A stretch of 34,245 nucleotides of DNA from Bacillota bacterium (GTDB lineage: Bacteria; Bacillota; Clostridia; Oscillospirales; Ruminococcaceae): the NCBI GenBank assembly GCA_023421245.1, contig JAEZTV010000008.1:1-34245 (forward strand). Direction: 5' to 3'. Position 1 is the first letter of the stretch; every line of letters begins with the position of its first letter. Positions 1 to 7,480 of this stretch are shown in pieces. The notes below the pieces were generated by a model. That model saw nothing but the letters and a program-made list of their open reading frames with translations. It made no database searches and was not told the DNA's origin. The translations under genes were made by a program, and so were the position numbers.

Positions 1-1216
1 CGATGGTGCATCCAAACAGTCCGACATGAGATTGCTCGCTACGGCTGATATATAGTCCCGTAATGGTCTTGCCGTTACCATCAAAGATGCCTTTAAATGG
101 TTGATCATATGTGCCAATAGGCACCCAACCCTCGCCGGTGGAGTACGCCGAGAGGTCAATGTCGTTCATTAGCTTTAGACTGACCCTTGCGCCCGCATTG
201 TTGAACAAAAACAACTCCAGCCCGTTTTCTCGCGCATTCACCAGCGTGGCAATTTCGGCAAGCTGTGCTGCCGTGGTAATTTCCAGCGGGCTGTCTGTTG
301 TGCCGCCGCCTGCCATGCGCGCCATCATTCTGCCGACTGTCTGCGGGATATATATCGTCATGCGAGGAAGCTCCACACTGTCCGCAACGCCGTAGCCCTC
401 GCCCAAAACGGCTGTAAACACATACAGCCCCCGTTGAGGATTTTGGGGGTCATAATCCTGTTCGGTATCCCATGTCACCGGGATTTGAACCGTTTCGCCC
501 TCGACCGTACCGCTTACGGTTTCCGGGAATTCCGGTGCGCTGGTATTTTGCCAGCGCACATTCTCGGGCAACTCTTCAAAGGCTGTAACTGTGCCTATAA
601 TGGTAACCGCACCAACGGTCACGGTGATTGCCGGAACTTCCACGCCGCTGGCAAGGGCAAGTCCCTCCGGCAGATCGGGAGTGAAAATATATGTACCCGC
701 TGCTTCACCGTCGTATTCCGGTGATGAATTCCATGTGACAGGCAAGGGGACGATGATTTCCTTCGCACTGTCCACGGTTTTCTCCGTGGGTTCGGTTTCA
801 AAGCTGTCCTTGGTTATTTCCGTGTCGGAGGGGGATGCGATTTCATCTCCCTCGCTGTCGCCGATTTCGGATTCCTCCGTTTCGTCAACGTCAATCGCTG
901 ACCCGCTTACCGTATCGGCACTGTCCGGTTTCGTAACAGCTTCTCCGGAATCCAGCACCGGTTCTTCCTCCAAAGCCGCAAGCATTAATGTTGCCGTCAG
1001 GGTATCGGGCAGTTTCAACTTTGACTCGGATGTGCCCAGCGGCACGCTTTGCGCCACAATGTCAGCGTCCAGCGTCTCAAAGGCGGCAACTTCACCGCTT
1101 GCGCCAATGGGGAATGAGTCTGTTTCAGCCAGAGCCGAGACAGGCATCATACCCACAACCATGATGATGGATAGCACCATAGCCGTGAGCTTTTGCATTA
1201 TTTTATTTTTTCTCAT
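1..1216 (-). CDS. Large secreted surface protein, 5' part (Ig-like + GLUG-type)
   Basis: The gene reads right to left from ATG at 1216-1214, preceded by GGAGGGAAAAGT, and runs off the left edge, so about 405 N-terminal residues are visible. I see a signal peptide (MRKNKIMQKLTAMVLSIIMV, then a hydrophobic stretch ending VSALAE). An acidic, Ser/Thr/Glu-rich linker follows. Then come at least two repeats resembling bacterial Ig-like domains, each with a V-T-W core (PVTWNSSPEYDGEAAGTY and PVTWDTEQDYDPQNPQRG). The last visible part (TDSPLEITTAAQLAEIATLV ... FKGIFDGNGKTITGLYISRS) matches the style of the GLUG/autotransporter-type repeats found in Firmicute surface proteins. The protein is probably exported and wall-associated, in adhesion or matrix binding; this is inferred from domains only. 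Its 3' end is outside the window. It is divergent from a TetR gene that may control it. Confidence 0.85.
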   Translation of the reverse strand, partial: MRKNKIMQKLTAMVLSIIMVVGMMPVSALAETDSFPIGASGEVAAFETLDADIVAQSVPLGTSESKLKLPDTLTATLMLAALEEEPVLDSGEAVTKPDSADTVSGSAIDVDETEESEIGDSEGDEIASPSDTEITKDSFETEPTEKTVDSAKEIIVPLPVTWNSSPEYDGEAAGTYIFTPDLPEGLALASGVEVPAITVTVGAVTIIGTVTAFEELPENVRWQNTSAPEFPETVSGTVEGETVQIPVTWDTEQDYDPQNPQRGLYVFTAVLGEGYGVADSVELPRMTIYIPQTVGRMMARMAGGGTTDSPLEITTAAQLAEIATLVNARENGLELFLFNNAGARVSLKLMNDIDLSAYSTGEGWVPIGTYDQPFKGIFDGNGKTITGLYISRSEQSHVGLFGCTI

Positions 1217-1347
1217 ACTTTTCCCTCCATTTTGTATAATAAAAACCCTTATTGAATCTACAAAATGCACTGCATACTTTGTCGGGCTGAATTCTAAAAA
1301 GTATAGCTGTTTCAGTTTGACTGCTTGAATTTGGAACTGATAGGTGC

Positions 1348-1439
1348 TATACTTTAAGTGAATAACCACACTCACTAAACCAACTTAGTAAACCAGTTCA
1401 TTGTGGTTAAATTATACTTAATTTTTTTGAAAAAATCAA
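1348..1439. promoter_or_regulatory. Divergent promoters with nested palindromes (candidate TetR operator)
   Basis: Plus-strand promoter: TTGAAT at 1325-1330, 17-nt spacer, TATACT at 1348-1353. Minus-strand promoter: TTGATT (1439-1434), 17-nt spacer, TATAAT (1416-1411). Between the two -10 boxes lie TAACCACA (1363-1370) with its inverse TGTGGTTA (1402-1409), and ACTAA (1374-1378) with TTAGT (1385-1389). A repressor bound here would cover both transcription starts. Assignment to the adjacent TetR protein is inference from position. Confidence 0.6.
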
Positions 1440-1455
1440 TAGAGGAGTGAAAAAT

Positions 1456-2088
1456 ATGAGGGAGAAAAAACTCGACAAGCGGAAGGCGCAGGGAGCAGAA
1501 ACGAAAAAGAGGCTATATGAGATTGCGGAAAGGTTATTTACAGAGCGCCATTTTTCCGATGTTAACGTGGAGGACATCACCGACGAAGCCGGTATTACCA
1601 AGGGCGCTTTTTATGTACACTTCGAATCCAAGGACGCGCTGATTGCGGTTTTGATTGCAGACCATGCAGCAAAGACTGATTCGGATTACAAAACCTTTTT
1701 AGAATCGCTGCCCGATGATATGCCAGCTTCAGACTTGCTTCTTGCGCTAACTCAAAAAATATCAGAAACGCTTTTGAATACCATCGGCTATGAAAACATG
1801 AAAAAGGTTTACCAAATGCTGCTGGCCGGAACCGTGGATACCGAAGCGGTGAAAGGTTACAGCAGAGAGCTATATACGCTGTTTTATGGCGTATTAGAAA
1901 AGGGCGTCCGGCGTGGGGAGCTTATATCTTCATTGCCGTTGGAGGAGATTTCCCGGCATTTTGTAATGGCGATTCGGGGTGTCAGCTATGAATGGTGCGT
2001 TCGCTATCCCGACTTTGATTTGAGAGAGCAGGCGATGGAGCATATTCGGCTACTGATAGAAGGAATTGCGAAAAGTACCGAAAAATAA
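1456..2088 (+). CDS. TetR/AcrR-family transcriptional regulator
   Basis: A 210-aa protein of ordinary TetR length. The N-terminal DNA-binding domain (about residues 12-62) has the typical helix-turn-helix pattern, VEDITDEAGITKGAFYVHF, followed by a mostly helical ligand-binding and dimerisation domain. A GTG at 1447 also opens the frame, but it overlaps the GAGGAG ribosome binding site, so ATG at 1456, nine bases past that site, is the likely start. The gene is transcribed away from the surface-protein gene, and the shared intergenic region contains palindromes, so autorepression and control of the surface protein are likely. The ligand is unknown. A hairpin follows the stop codon. Confidence 0.85.
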   Translation: MREKKLDKRKAQGAETKKRLYEIAERLFTERHFSDVNVEDITDEAGITKGAFYVHFESKDALIAVLIADHAAKTDSDYKTFLESLPDDMPASDLLLALTQKISETLLNTIGYENMKKVYQMLLAGTVDTEAVKGYSRELYTLFYGVLEKGVRRGELISSLPLEEISRHFVMAIRGVSYEWCVRYPDFDLREQAMEHIRLLIEGIAKSTEK

Positions 2089-2108
2089 TATGCGCAAAAT
2101 CGGAATAT

Positions 2109-2136
2109 GTACCCGCAGGCTTCGACCTGCGGGTAC
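2109..2136 (+). terminator. Strong hairpin after the TetR gene
   Basis: GTACCCGCAGG and CCTGCGGGTAC form a perfect 11-bp stem with a 6-nt loop, 20 nt after the TetR stop. There is no long T-run on the plus strand. It may also serve the truncated minus-strand gene that ends at 2152. Confidence 0.55.
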
Positions 2137-2151
2137 GCTGCGTTTATGCGT

Positions 2152-2283
2152 TTACTTGGCTTTTCTCAAGTCGTTTACATCGATTTTGTAGCCATCTGCT
2201 TTTGTGTTTTTGGCAAGAGAGCCGTCAGTGTCAAAATAATACCACTTGAAGCTCTCAACACGAATGTGCTTGGCCCCTTGAAA
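2152..2283 (-). pseudogene. C-terminal remnant of a cell-wall-binding-repeat protein
   Basis: On the minus strand an open frame ending at the TAA in 2154-2152 encodes AKHIRVESFKWYYFDTDG followed by SLAKNTKADGYKIDVNDLRK. The W-Y-Y-F-D-T-D-G core is characteristic of choline-binding-type/cell-wall-binding repeats at the C-termini of secreted Firmicute proteins. No start codon or upstream coding sequence is present. At about 2285 the sequence switches to a recombinase fragment on the other strand, so this is a truncated tail, probably cut by an element insertion or deletion. Whether it once belonged to the surface protein at 1-1216 cannot be told. Confidence 0.6.
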
Positions 2284-2290
2284 GATAGAT

Positions 2291-2479
2291 TTGGCAGGCA
2301 CCGCCGAAATCCTGAATCTCTTTATTGAGCGGGTGGAGATCGGTGAACGTGAGGAAAAATGGTCTCACACTGCCCCGCAGGAAGTCAGTATTTACTATCG
2401 GGACATCGGGCTGCTGGACACTGTTACGGAACAGCAAGAGGAACAAGAACCACTGAGCGACTCACCAGAAGTCGCATAA
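2291..2479 (+). pseudogene. Large serine recombinase, C-terminal fragment (DUF4368-like)
   Basis: The 62 codons encode TAEILNLFIERVEIGEREEK, then WSHTAPQEVSIYYRDIGLLD and an acidic tail. This is the C-terminal segment (DUF4368-like) of the large serine recombinases that mobilise Clostridia integrative and conjugative elements. The catalytic resolvase domain, recombinase domain and zinc ribbon are all missing upstream, so this is a remnant. A separate zinc-ribbon fragment of the same family lies at 7331-7480. Confidence 0.7.
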
Positions 2480-2488
2480 AACGGCAAT

Positions 2489-2518
2489 CGGCAGACAGCA
2501 AAACCTCGCTGCCTGCCG
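2489..2518. repeat. Inverted repeat downstream of the recombinase remnant
   Basis: CGGCAGACAGC and GCTGCCTGCCG form a stem with one mismatch around an 8-nt loop. It may have been the terminator of the recombinase gene; it has no T-run. The rest of 2480-2672 shows no gene. Confidence 0.4.
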
Positions 2519-2672
2519 AACCATACCACCCACTTCACCACGGTTTGGAAAATGTCCCTATCACACCGTGGGGGAAGGGGATGCTATGTCTTTTTTTATA
2601 TACGGAAATTTGGTAATATATAAGCTTTCATACAAGGTCAAGGCAAACAGAAATTTGATGAGGTGTGACAAT

Positions 2673-3056
2673 ATGAGTGTTTGCACATTTATTGCTGCTG
2701 ACTGCCCACTTTATGAAGTGGAGCCTCCTATTGAATATCCGCTGCATATTGATGTGGAGAAAGGAACTATCTATGATGGTGATGCTGATAATAACTATTT
2801 CCTTCGTCACTTCCATGATGTCAAATTTTATACGGATAAGGGATACGGTGTATGCCTGGAGTGGGCTTATTTCACAGAGGGGCGCGCAAAACGACTGATT
2901 GATTATATACAAGCTGCGCTTCGGCATACAGATTGCGTAGAAATCTGGCATGTATGGCTGACGGAATACGAACGACCAGTTATTCGAACAACCACGGTTT
3001 CCATTGCGGATTTGACTCCAGAATATATTCTTGCGTTGGATAACGGCGAAATTTGA
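2673..3056 (+). CDS. Hypothetical protein, 127 aa (IYDGxADxNYFL family)
   Basis: The start is ATG at 2673 (MSVCTFIAADCPLYEVEPP), preceded by GATGAGGTGTGACAAT, which contains a GAGGTG ribosome binding site. The frame stays open upstream to 2568 but that part looks non-coding. The protein is soluble, with no signal peptide or membrane segment, and carries aromatic-rich blocks such as GTIYDGDADNNYFLRHF and CVEIWHVWLTEYERPVI. I recognise its general look from small hypothetical proteins common in Clostridia but know no function for it. It lies between integrative-element fragments and may be cargo of a lost element. The gene is intact. Confidence 0.75.
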   Translation: MSVCTFIAADCPLYEVEPPIEYPLHIDVEKGTIYDGDADNNYFLRHFHDVKFYTDKGYGVCLEWAYFTEGRAKRLIDYIQAALRHTDCVEIWHVWLTEYERPVIRTTTVSIADLTPEYILALDNGEI

Positions 3057-3079
3057 AACAATCTTGATAAAGACAGACC

Positions 3080-3099
3080 CTCTTATTATTGTTTAAGAG
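3080..3099 (+). terminator. Weak hairpin after the 127-aa gene
   Basis: CTCTTA (3080-3085) pairs with TAAGAG (3094-3099) 24 nt after the stop at 3056. The stem is short, so this is tentative. Nothing else is recognised up to 3301. Confidence 0.3.
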
Positions 3100-3301
3100 T
3101 TGTTCGTTAAATGAATATAGCTACATATTCTTATTTATCGTTCAGCATATACGCAATACTACGGGATTCTTAAAAATCTTTTTTGCATTCTTTTATTGTG
3201 TTTACAGGGGAAGGGATCCACTGCATTTAGCACAATGCTCTCAATCCCCTATAACTGTCGGCATTTTATATATATTTTAAGACAGGTTACAATGCCATAG
3301 C

Positions 3302-5974
3302 CTATTGATACTGCGGATATGTTGCAAAGACTTCATCTAACAGCTCTTTGTATGTTTGCCAACCTCCATCATATAGAGACCCAGACGCTTCTACCAAGTT
3401 TCTATCGTATCCAAGTGCAACGAGGTTATCAACAAGCTCCGTGTTAGGAAAAATAAAATCCATTTGCTCCGGCGTTAAAGAGACGATGGAAGCATAATCA
3501 TATCCAAGGTTTTGCAGGATGTATACATCATCTTCTGGAATACCGGAATCCACAAGCTTGTAAAATTCATCTTCACTCATCGTATCTCCCATAAAGAAGG
3601 AACCGGGAGCAAGGATTTTTTTGATTTCCTCGTCCGACAGTTGCAGCATTTTTTCAAAATTAAAACCTGTGCTGGTCAGCGTATGAATCTGCCATTCCCT
3701 GAGTCCGCGCTGTGTCAGACGTTGGTACAGAGCTTCCTGGTCTGCGGGTAAATTTTCAAAGTAAACCCTTTCCTCCTGCGTGGCAAACTCCTGCTCTCCA
3801 CCGCCGGTTCCTATACTTACAATTTCAAAGTTGCCGTTACCTAAAGCCTTTACACATAGCTCGCGGAACAAGCCCTGAAACATTCCTTTGCCGGAGACAC
3901 CGTCGCTGGGGGCAAAGTATTCCTCTGATGCTGTGGCAACATCGTAGTTCACACGCGCCACATAGTGGTATTCCATATCCGCCCGGCTTTGCCCCTCCTT
4001 GGGATCTCCTGCAATCACTGTGACTGCATTGATTGTGTAGTCTGCAATCCGCTCTGTTGGGGGAGCATTTTCTCCGATATAAGATTTCAGCCAGATGTTA
4101 GCTGCGGTTTCGCCGATGACCTGTGCAGGCTCATCAGGTTTGACAAAAAAGGTAAGCTCAGTCTGTTGTGCCGGCCCCGCGGAGGATTGCACTGTCGGTG
4201 TGGAAAATTGTTCAGTCTCTGCTGTGAAACGGACGCTTGAAGCAATCTGCTCCGCTTGCTGCTGCGTCACGACATCAGCGGCAAACTGGATTCCCATATA
4301 CACCTTCAAATTTTTGTCATAGGCAAGGACACCCGGAACTTCCGTAACTGGTACGTCGGGCATGGCACCGGGATGCTTTTCTATCTCTGTTTCATCCAAG
4401 TAGCTGACCGTAGCAACTGCCGCCTCGAAGGTTTCAGTTGCGTTGACAGGGGTATAGGCGTCCCAAGTATACATACTGCCAAGGCGCAGCACAGAATAGA
4501 CGGTTTTATAGTAATCCCCCGCGGGGATTTCTCCTTCATAAGGCTCAAACCCGTTAAAACCAATTTGACCCATGAATACATCATCATGATACAGGTGCAT
4601 CCCGACAAGAAAATTGGAACTGAAATAGCCAACACCCTGATCGCTATTCGCATCCGGCTGTCTGACTTCCCATCCATTTGGGAGAAGAAATTTTGCAGTA
4701 AACGGCGCGGTTTCACCGGCGCTGGACTCGTTTTCAGAATGTGCGGGAAATAAAACAGCCACCGCTGTGCTGCGCCATACAGGAGAAGACTGAGTTTCAA
4801 ACACAATGTAAAATCCTTCAAAGTCCTCCAGATAAATGATGTTGTCATCAAGGCCGCTCTGGTACAAGCGGTTTCCCGCATATTTTTCATCCAGTCCCGC
4901 GCCTTGAAAATTGCGTTCCGGCATACTGCCGGAGGAGTGCAGAATGCTGTCTAATGTACCGATTTCATAAGCGTTAGCAGGAAGGTCATTGACGGTTTCA
5001 TTGCTTCTTTCGTATAGAGTATCATTCACCATAATTATTTCTTTGCTGCGGGGGTTTGCCATAAGGCCGACAATCAGCGCGCCGCAAAGCACGATGGCTC
5101 CGACTGCAATCCAGAAAGGCGGCTTTTTATAATTCAGCACATTTTGAATGCGGCTTTTCGTATCCCCCTCACCAAAAGCCAAGGGTGTACCTCCAAGCAT
5201 TCGCAGTCCTGTAGCAAGAGAGAGCAATGAGAATGAGTATTCTTTCTTTATGTCACTGCCCAGTTTTTTGATAACCGTTTCATCGCAGGACATTTCCATA
5301 TCCCGACCAGAGAGGAAAAACGCTAACCAAACCAATGGGTTGAACCAATGGACACAGAGCACAAGAAAGCTGACAAGCTTGATAAGAGGATCAAACCTGC
5401 GGATATGCGTTTGCTCGTGAAGCAGAATGTAGTGCTTTTCCGTTTCGGAAATCGACAGAGGAAGATAGATTTTGGGTCGGATCGCTCCCATGACAAAAGG
5501 GGTGGTCAATCTGGCGGAAAGATAAATATTCTCTGTGTCATGTACAGCTCCTTTGAGCTGTTTTTTCAGTTTCAACAGCATAACTGCGCTGTATATCATC
5601 AAAGCCGCTATCCCTATGAGCCAAATCAATGTGAAGATATTTTCGAAAAGAGGCTCTTTCGGAGCAGGAGAAACAGGGGATGGAATCATTCCGCCTCCGT
5701 TAGTGTCCACGTGGCCACGGACTGTTCCCAGCGTCACAAATTGTTCAGGAAAAGGCTGAAATTGCTCTGTAGTTCTCCCTCCTATCGATAGCAGGCTAAA
5801 AGCACTTTCAAATGACCATGGGCAGACAAGCCGAAACAAGACTACGCTCCACAGCGCATAGGAAAAGCTCTTAGGCGCTTTTTTGAGCAAAAGCCTTACC
5901 AATAGAACAGCAAGTATGACATAACTGGCGGTATAGCTCATATTTAAAACCTTTAAAAAAACTGTATCCAGCAC
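3302..5974 (-). CDS. M56-family (BlaR1/MecR1-like) membrane metallopeptidase with unusual sensor region
   Basis: This 890-aa protein starts at ATG 5974, two bases after the repressor gene that precedes it. Residues 1-310 form the BlaR1-type membrane protease: several hydrophobic helices, the zinc motif HEQTH (186-190) and the downstream EMSCDE (about 227-232), then a last membrane helix at about 287-305. In BlaR1 this protease inactivates the partner repressor on signal. Classical BlaR1 and MecR1 are about 585-600 aa and end in a penicillin-binding domain. Here some 580 residues follow with no penicillin-binding SxxK/SDN pattern that I can see. The C-terminus (about 748-890) holds two or three degenerate repeats of roughly 40 aa. 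The sensed signal is therefore unlikely to be a simple beta-lactam; no beta-lactamase gene is nearby. Confidence 0.85.
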   Translation of the reverse strand: MLDTVFLKVLNMSYTASYVILAVLLVRLLLKKAPKSFSYALWSVVLFRLVCPWSFESAFSLLSIGGRTTEQFQPFPEQFVTLGTVRGHVDTNGGGMIPSPVSPAPKEPLFENIFTLIWLIGIAALMIYSAVMLLKLKKQLKGAVHDTENIYLSARLTTPFVMGAIRPKIYLPLSISETEKHYILLHEQTHIRRFDPLIKLVSFLVLCVHWFNPLVWLAFFLSGRDMEMSCDETVIKKLGSDIKKEYSFSLLSLATGLRMLGGTPLAFGEGDTKSRIQNVLNYKKPPFWIAVGAIVLCGALIVGLMANPRSKEIIMVNDTLYERSNETVNDLPANAYEIGTLDSILHSSGSMPERNFQGAGLDEKYAGNRLYQSGLDDNIIYLEDFEGFYIVFETQSSPVWRSTAVAVLFPAHSENESSAGETAPFTAKFLLPNGWEVRQPDANSDQGVGYFSSNFLVGMHLYHDDVFMGQIGFNGFEPYEGEIPAGDYYKTVYSVLRLGSMYTWDAYTPVNATETFEAAVATVSYLDETEIEKHPGAMPDVPVTEVPGVLAYDKNLKVYMGIQFAADVVTQQQAEQIASSVRFTAETEQFSTPTVQSSAGPAQQTELTFFVKPDEPAQVIGETAANIWLKSYIGENAPPTERIADYTINAVTVIAGDPKEGQSRADMEYHYVARVNYDVATASEEYFAPSDGVSGKGMFQGLFRELCVKALGNGNFEIVSIGTGGGEQEFATQEERVYFENLPADQEALYQRLTQRGLREWQIHTLTSTGFNFEKMLQLSDEEIKKILAPGSFFMGDTMSEDEFYKLVDSGIPEDDVYILQNLGYDYASIVSLTPEQMDFIFPNTELVDNLVALGYDRNLVEASGSLYDGGWQTYKELLDEVFATYPQYQ

Positions 5975-5976
5975 GG

Positions 5977-6339
5977 CTACCCCTCCTTATGTGTGTCAAT
6001 CAAGCGTTGTATTTCCAGAATTTCTTTTTCGCTCAATTTATTTCTGCGGGTGAAAGCGGCAAGAAACTGCGGTAGAGAGCCATCGAAAGTTTCAGTTAAG
6101 AATTGCTCGCCCTGCATGGCTAAAAAATCTTCACGAGGGATTAACGCTGCAACTGTTCCCTTTTGGTTTTCAAATATTCCCCTATCACACAGCCGTTTGA
6201 GCATGGTGTAAGTCGTGGATTTTTTCCAGCCAAACTCCGTATCGCAGAGCTTTACAAGCTCTCCGGAGGAAACTGGCTCACGCTGCCAAATCAAATCGGC
6301 AAATCGCTGTTCCATTTCTCCAAGTTTATAAGTTTCCAT
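5977..6339 (-). CDS. BlaI/MecI-family transcriptional repressor
   Basis: A 120-aa winged-helix repressor. ATG at 6339 follows AGGAGGTTTACTAT, an excellent ribosome binding site; the frame opens further upstream but without support. The recognition region WKKSTTYTMLKRLCDRGIF matches the BlaI/MecI family, and the C-terminal helices should dimerise and be the target of the co-encoded M56 protease. The two genes form an operon (2-nt gap). Two palindromic operators overlap and follow its promoter, so it almost certainly represses itself. No other target gene is visible nearby; targets elsewhere in the genome are likely. Confidence 0.9.
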   Translation of the reverse strand: METYKLGEMEQRFADLIWQREPVSSGELVKLCDTEFGWKKSTTYTMLKRLCDRGIFENQKGTVAALIPREDFLAMQGEQFLTETFDGSLPQFLAAFTRRNKLSEKEILEIQRLIDTHKEG

Positions 6340-6360
6340 ATAGTAAACCTCCTGACAAAG

Positions 6361-6413
6361 GTCTAATATCATTAGACCAATATAAATCTAACATGATTAG
6401 ACCGAATTGTCAA
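6361..6413 (-). promoter_or_regulatory. Promoter of the blaI-like operon with two BlaI-type operators
   Basis: The minus strand reads TTGACA (6413-6408), a 17-nt spacer, and TAGATT (6390-6385) as -10. Operator 1 is GTCTAATATCATTAGAC (6361-6377, 7-bp arms, 3-nt centre). Operator 2 is TCTAACATGATTAGA (6387-6401), lying in the spacer and -10. The two centres are 25 bp apart, so two dimers could bind on nearly the same face of the helix. Confidence 0.8.
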
Positions 6414-6441
6414 TACGTTTTTACCTTGTAGTGGAATTGAA

Positions 6442-7014
6442 TCAATCTCTTTCTTCATTCAAAAGACGCTTTAACATTTTCTCACCGCTGATTTTTCCCT
6501 GCCTGTATGCCTGCCTCGCCTTGGACGCTTCTTCAATCCAAGCCTTAAACTGTTCCTCTGTCAGTTTATTGGTCTGGCGGTCGCTGTCCCAAGCATCCAT
6601 ACGGTAATATCTTGAATACATCCGGTTGTAGATACGTTGAAACTCCTGTAAATAGGTATCGTCCTCTACCGCCTGTTCAAACGTTTTTTTCGCTCCGATC
6701 TGCTTGTAGGTGCGCTTGCCTTGGTAAGGCCTGTCACAGTAATTCCGCCTGCGTTTGTCTGCCAGAACAAAGTACCGATCACATAAGGCGCAGCGCTTGA
6801 CTCGGATACCACGCTTCACCATTTCTATCAACTCAAGGTAAAGCATTTCCTCTAAGCTCTGCACGGCAAAATACTGCCACATGCTTACGGAGTAATCGCT
6901 GTCTCTATGAATATCTTGCAAAACCTTTTTTGTATCCACCTCTGCGGGGTCATCAAACTGGATCAGCTTGCCGGTATCAAACCGCCCATTCGCAATCGGT
7001 GCAACCCCATACAT
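6442..7014 (-). pseudogene. DUF6076-like protein, C-terminal fragment
   Basis: Reading leftward from about 7014, the frame encodes roughly 190 residues including FDDPAEVDTKKVLQDIHRDS, SMWQYFAVQSLEEMLYLEL, RCALCDRYFVLADKRRRNYC and NKLTEEQFKAWIEEASKARQ. This pattern belongs to proteins (DUF6076-like) often carried on Clostridia integrative elements; the C-x2-C ... C residues suggest a zinc-binding knuckle. The open frame extends further right to 7470, but that part is only the antisense of sigma and recombinase fragments, so the true N-terminus is lost. Function unknown. Confidence 0.6.
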
Positions 7015-7026
7015 GGACCGGAGCAT

Positions 7027-7302
7027 ATGTCGCGTGGAGTTTCCCGGGAGGCGGTTTTGGAAATGAAGGAGCGGTTTTATCGTCTCTGCCGCGCTCCCAA
7101 CTCCCTGCCCGAAACACAGGGCCGCAGGGTGGAGGCGCACTTTCTGCTTGGCATAAGCATAAAGGAAATTACCGAAGCAGACGGCACAGGTGAACGCAAT
7201 ATCCGAAAGTCCATTTACCGGGGCTTGACATCCATGAAAAAGCACCTCAAAACTTTGAGAAGCAGGGGGCCGAAACGCCCTCAAAGTGAAGTAGGTATGT
7301 GA
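7027..7302 (+). pseudogene. Sigma-70 region-4-like regulator of an integrative element, fragment
   Basis: The 91 codons encode SRGVSREAVLEMKERFYRLC, SLPETQGRRVEAHFLLG, a helix-turn-helix (KEITEADGTGERNIRKSIYR) and a basic tail ending RPQSEVGM. This resembles the C-terminal half of the sigma-like factors that lie just before the recombinase gene in Tn4451/Tn916-like elements. The N-terminal part is missing: at about 7020 the sequence meets the DUF6076-like fragment on the opposite strand. Confidence 0.6.
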
Positions 7303-7330
7303 GGGGATAAGTCCTCTCTTAACATACTGG

Positions 7331-7480
7331 GTGAGAGATGAACAAGTGGCCAAGAAAGCGGTTAAAACTGAAAAAGGAAAATACAGCAGTAAATACGCCC
7401 TGACCGAGCTTCTCTGCTGCGGTGACTGCGGCACACAATACCGCCGGGTCACTTGGGCAAGGAACGGCAAGAAAATTTAG
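7331..7480 (+). pseudogene. Large serine recombinase, zinc-ribbon fragment
   Basis: The 49 codons encode KYSSKYALTELLCCGDCGTQ followed by YRRVTWARNGKK and then a stop. The K-Y-x(2)-K-Y-A-L-T-E-L-L-x-C-G-x-C-G core is the recombinase zinc beta-ribbon of large serine recombinases; in intact members a second Cys pair follows the ARNGKK segment. The catalytic domain upstream and everything downstream are missing. At 7480 the sequence becomes AT-rich ATPase-like DNA. Confidence 0.65.

Noticed and set aside
591..1328. Long plus-strand open frame with Ser/Val-rich translation
   Set aside because: It is the antisense of the surface-protein gene. The minus-strand reading has a signal peptide, ribosome binding site and Ig-like repeats, and the plus-strand one has none.
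7015..7470. Right-hand part of a 342-codon minus-strand frame, as if the DUF6076-like protein were full length
   Set aside because: The plus strand here encodes recognisable sigma-region-4 and recombinase zinc-ribbon sequences, so the minus-strand extension is only a shadow.
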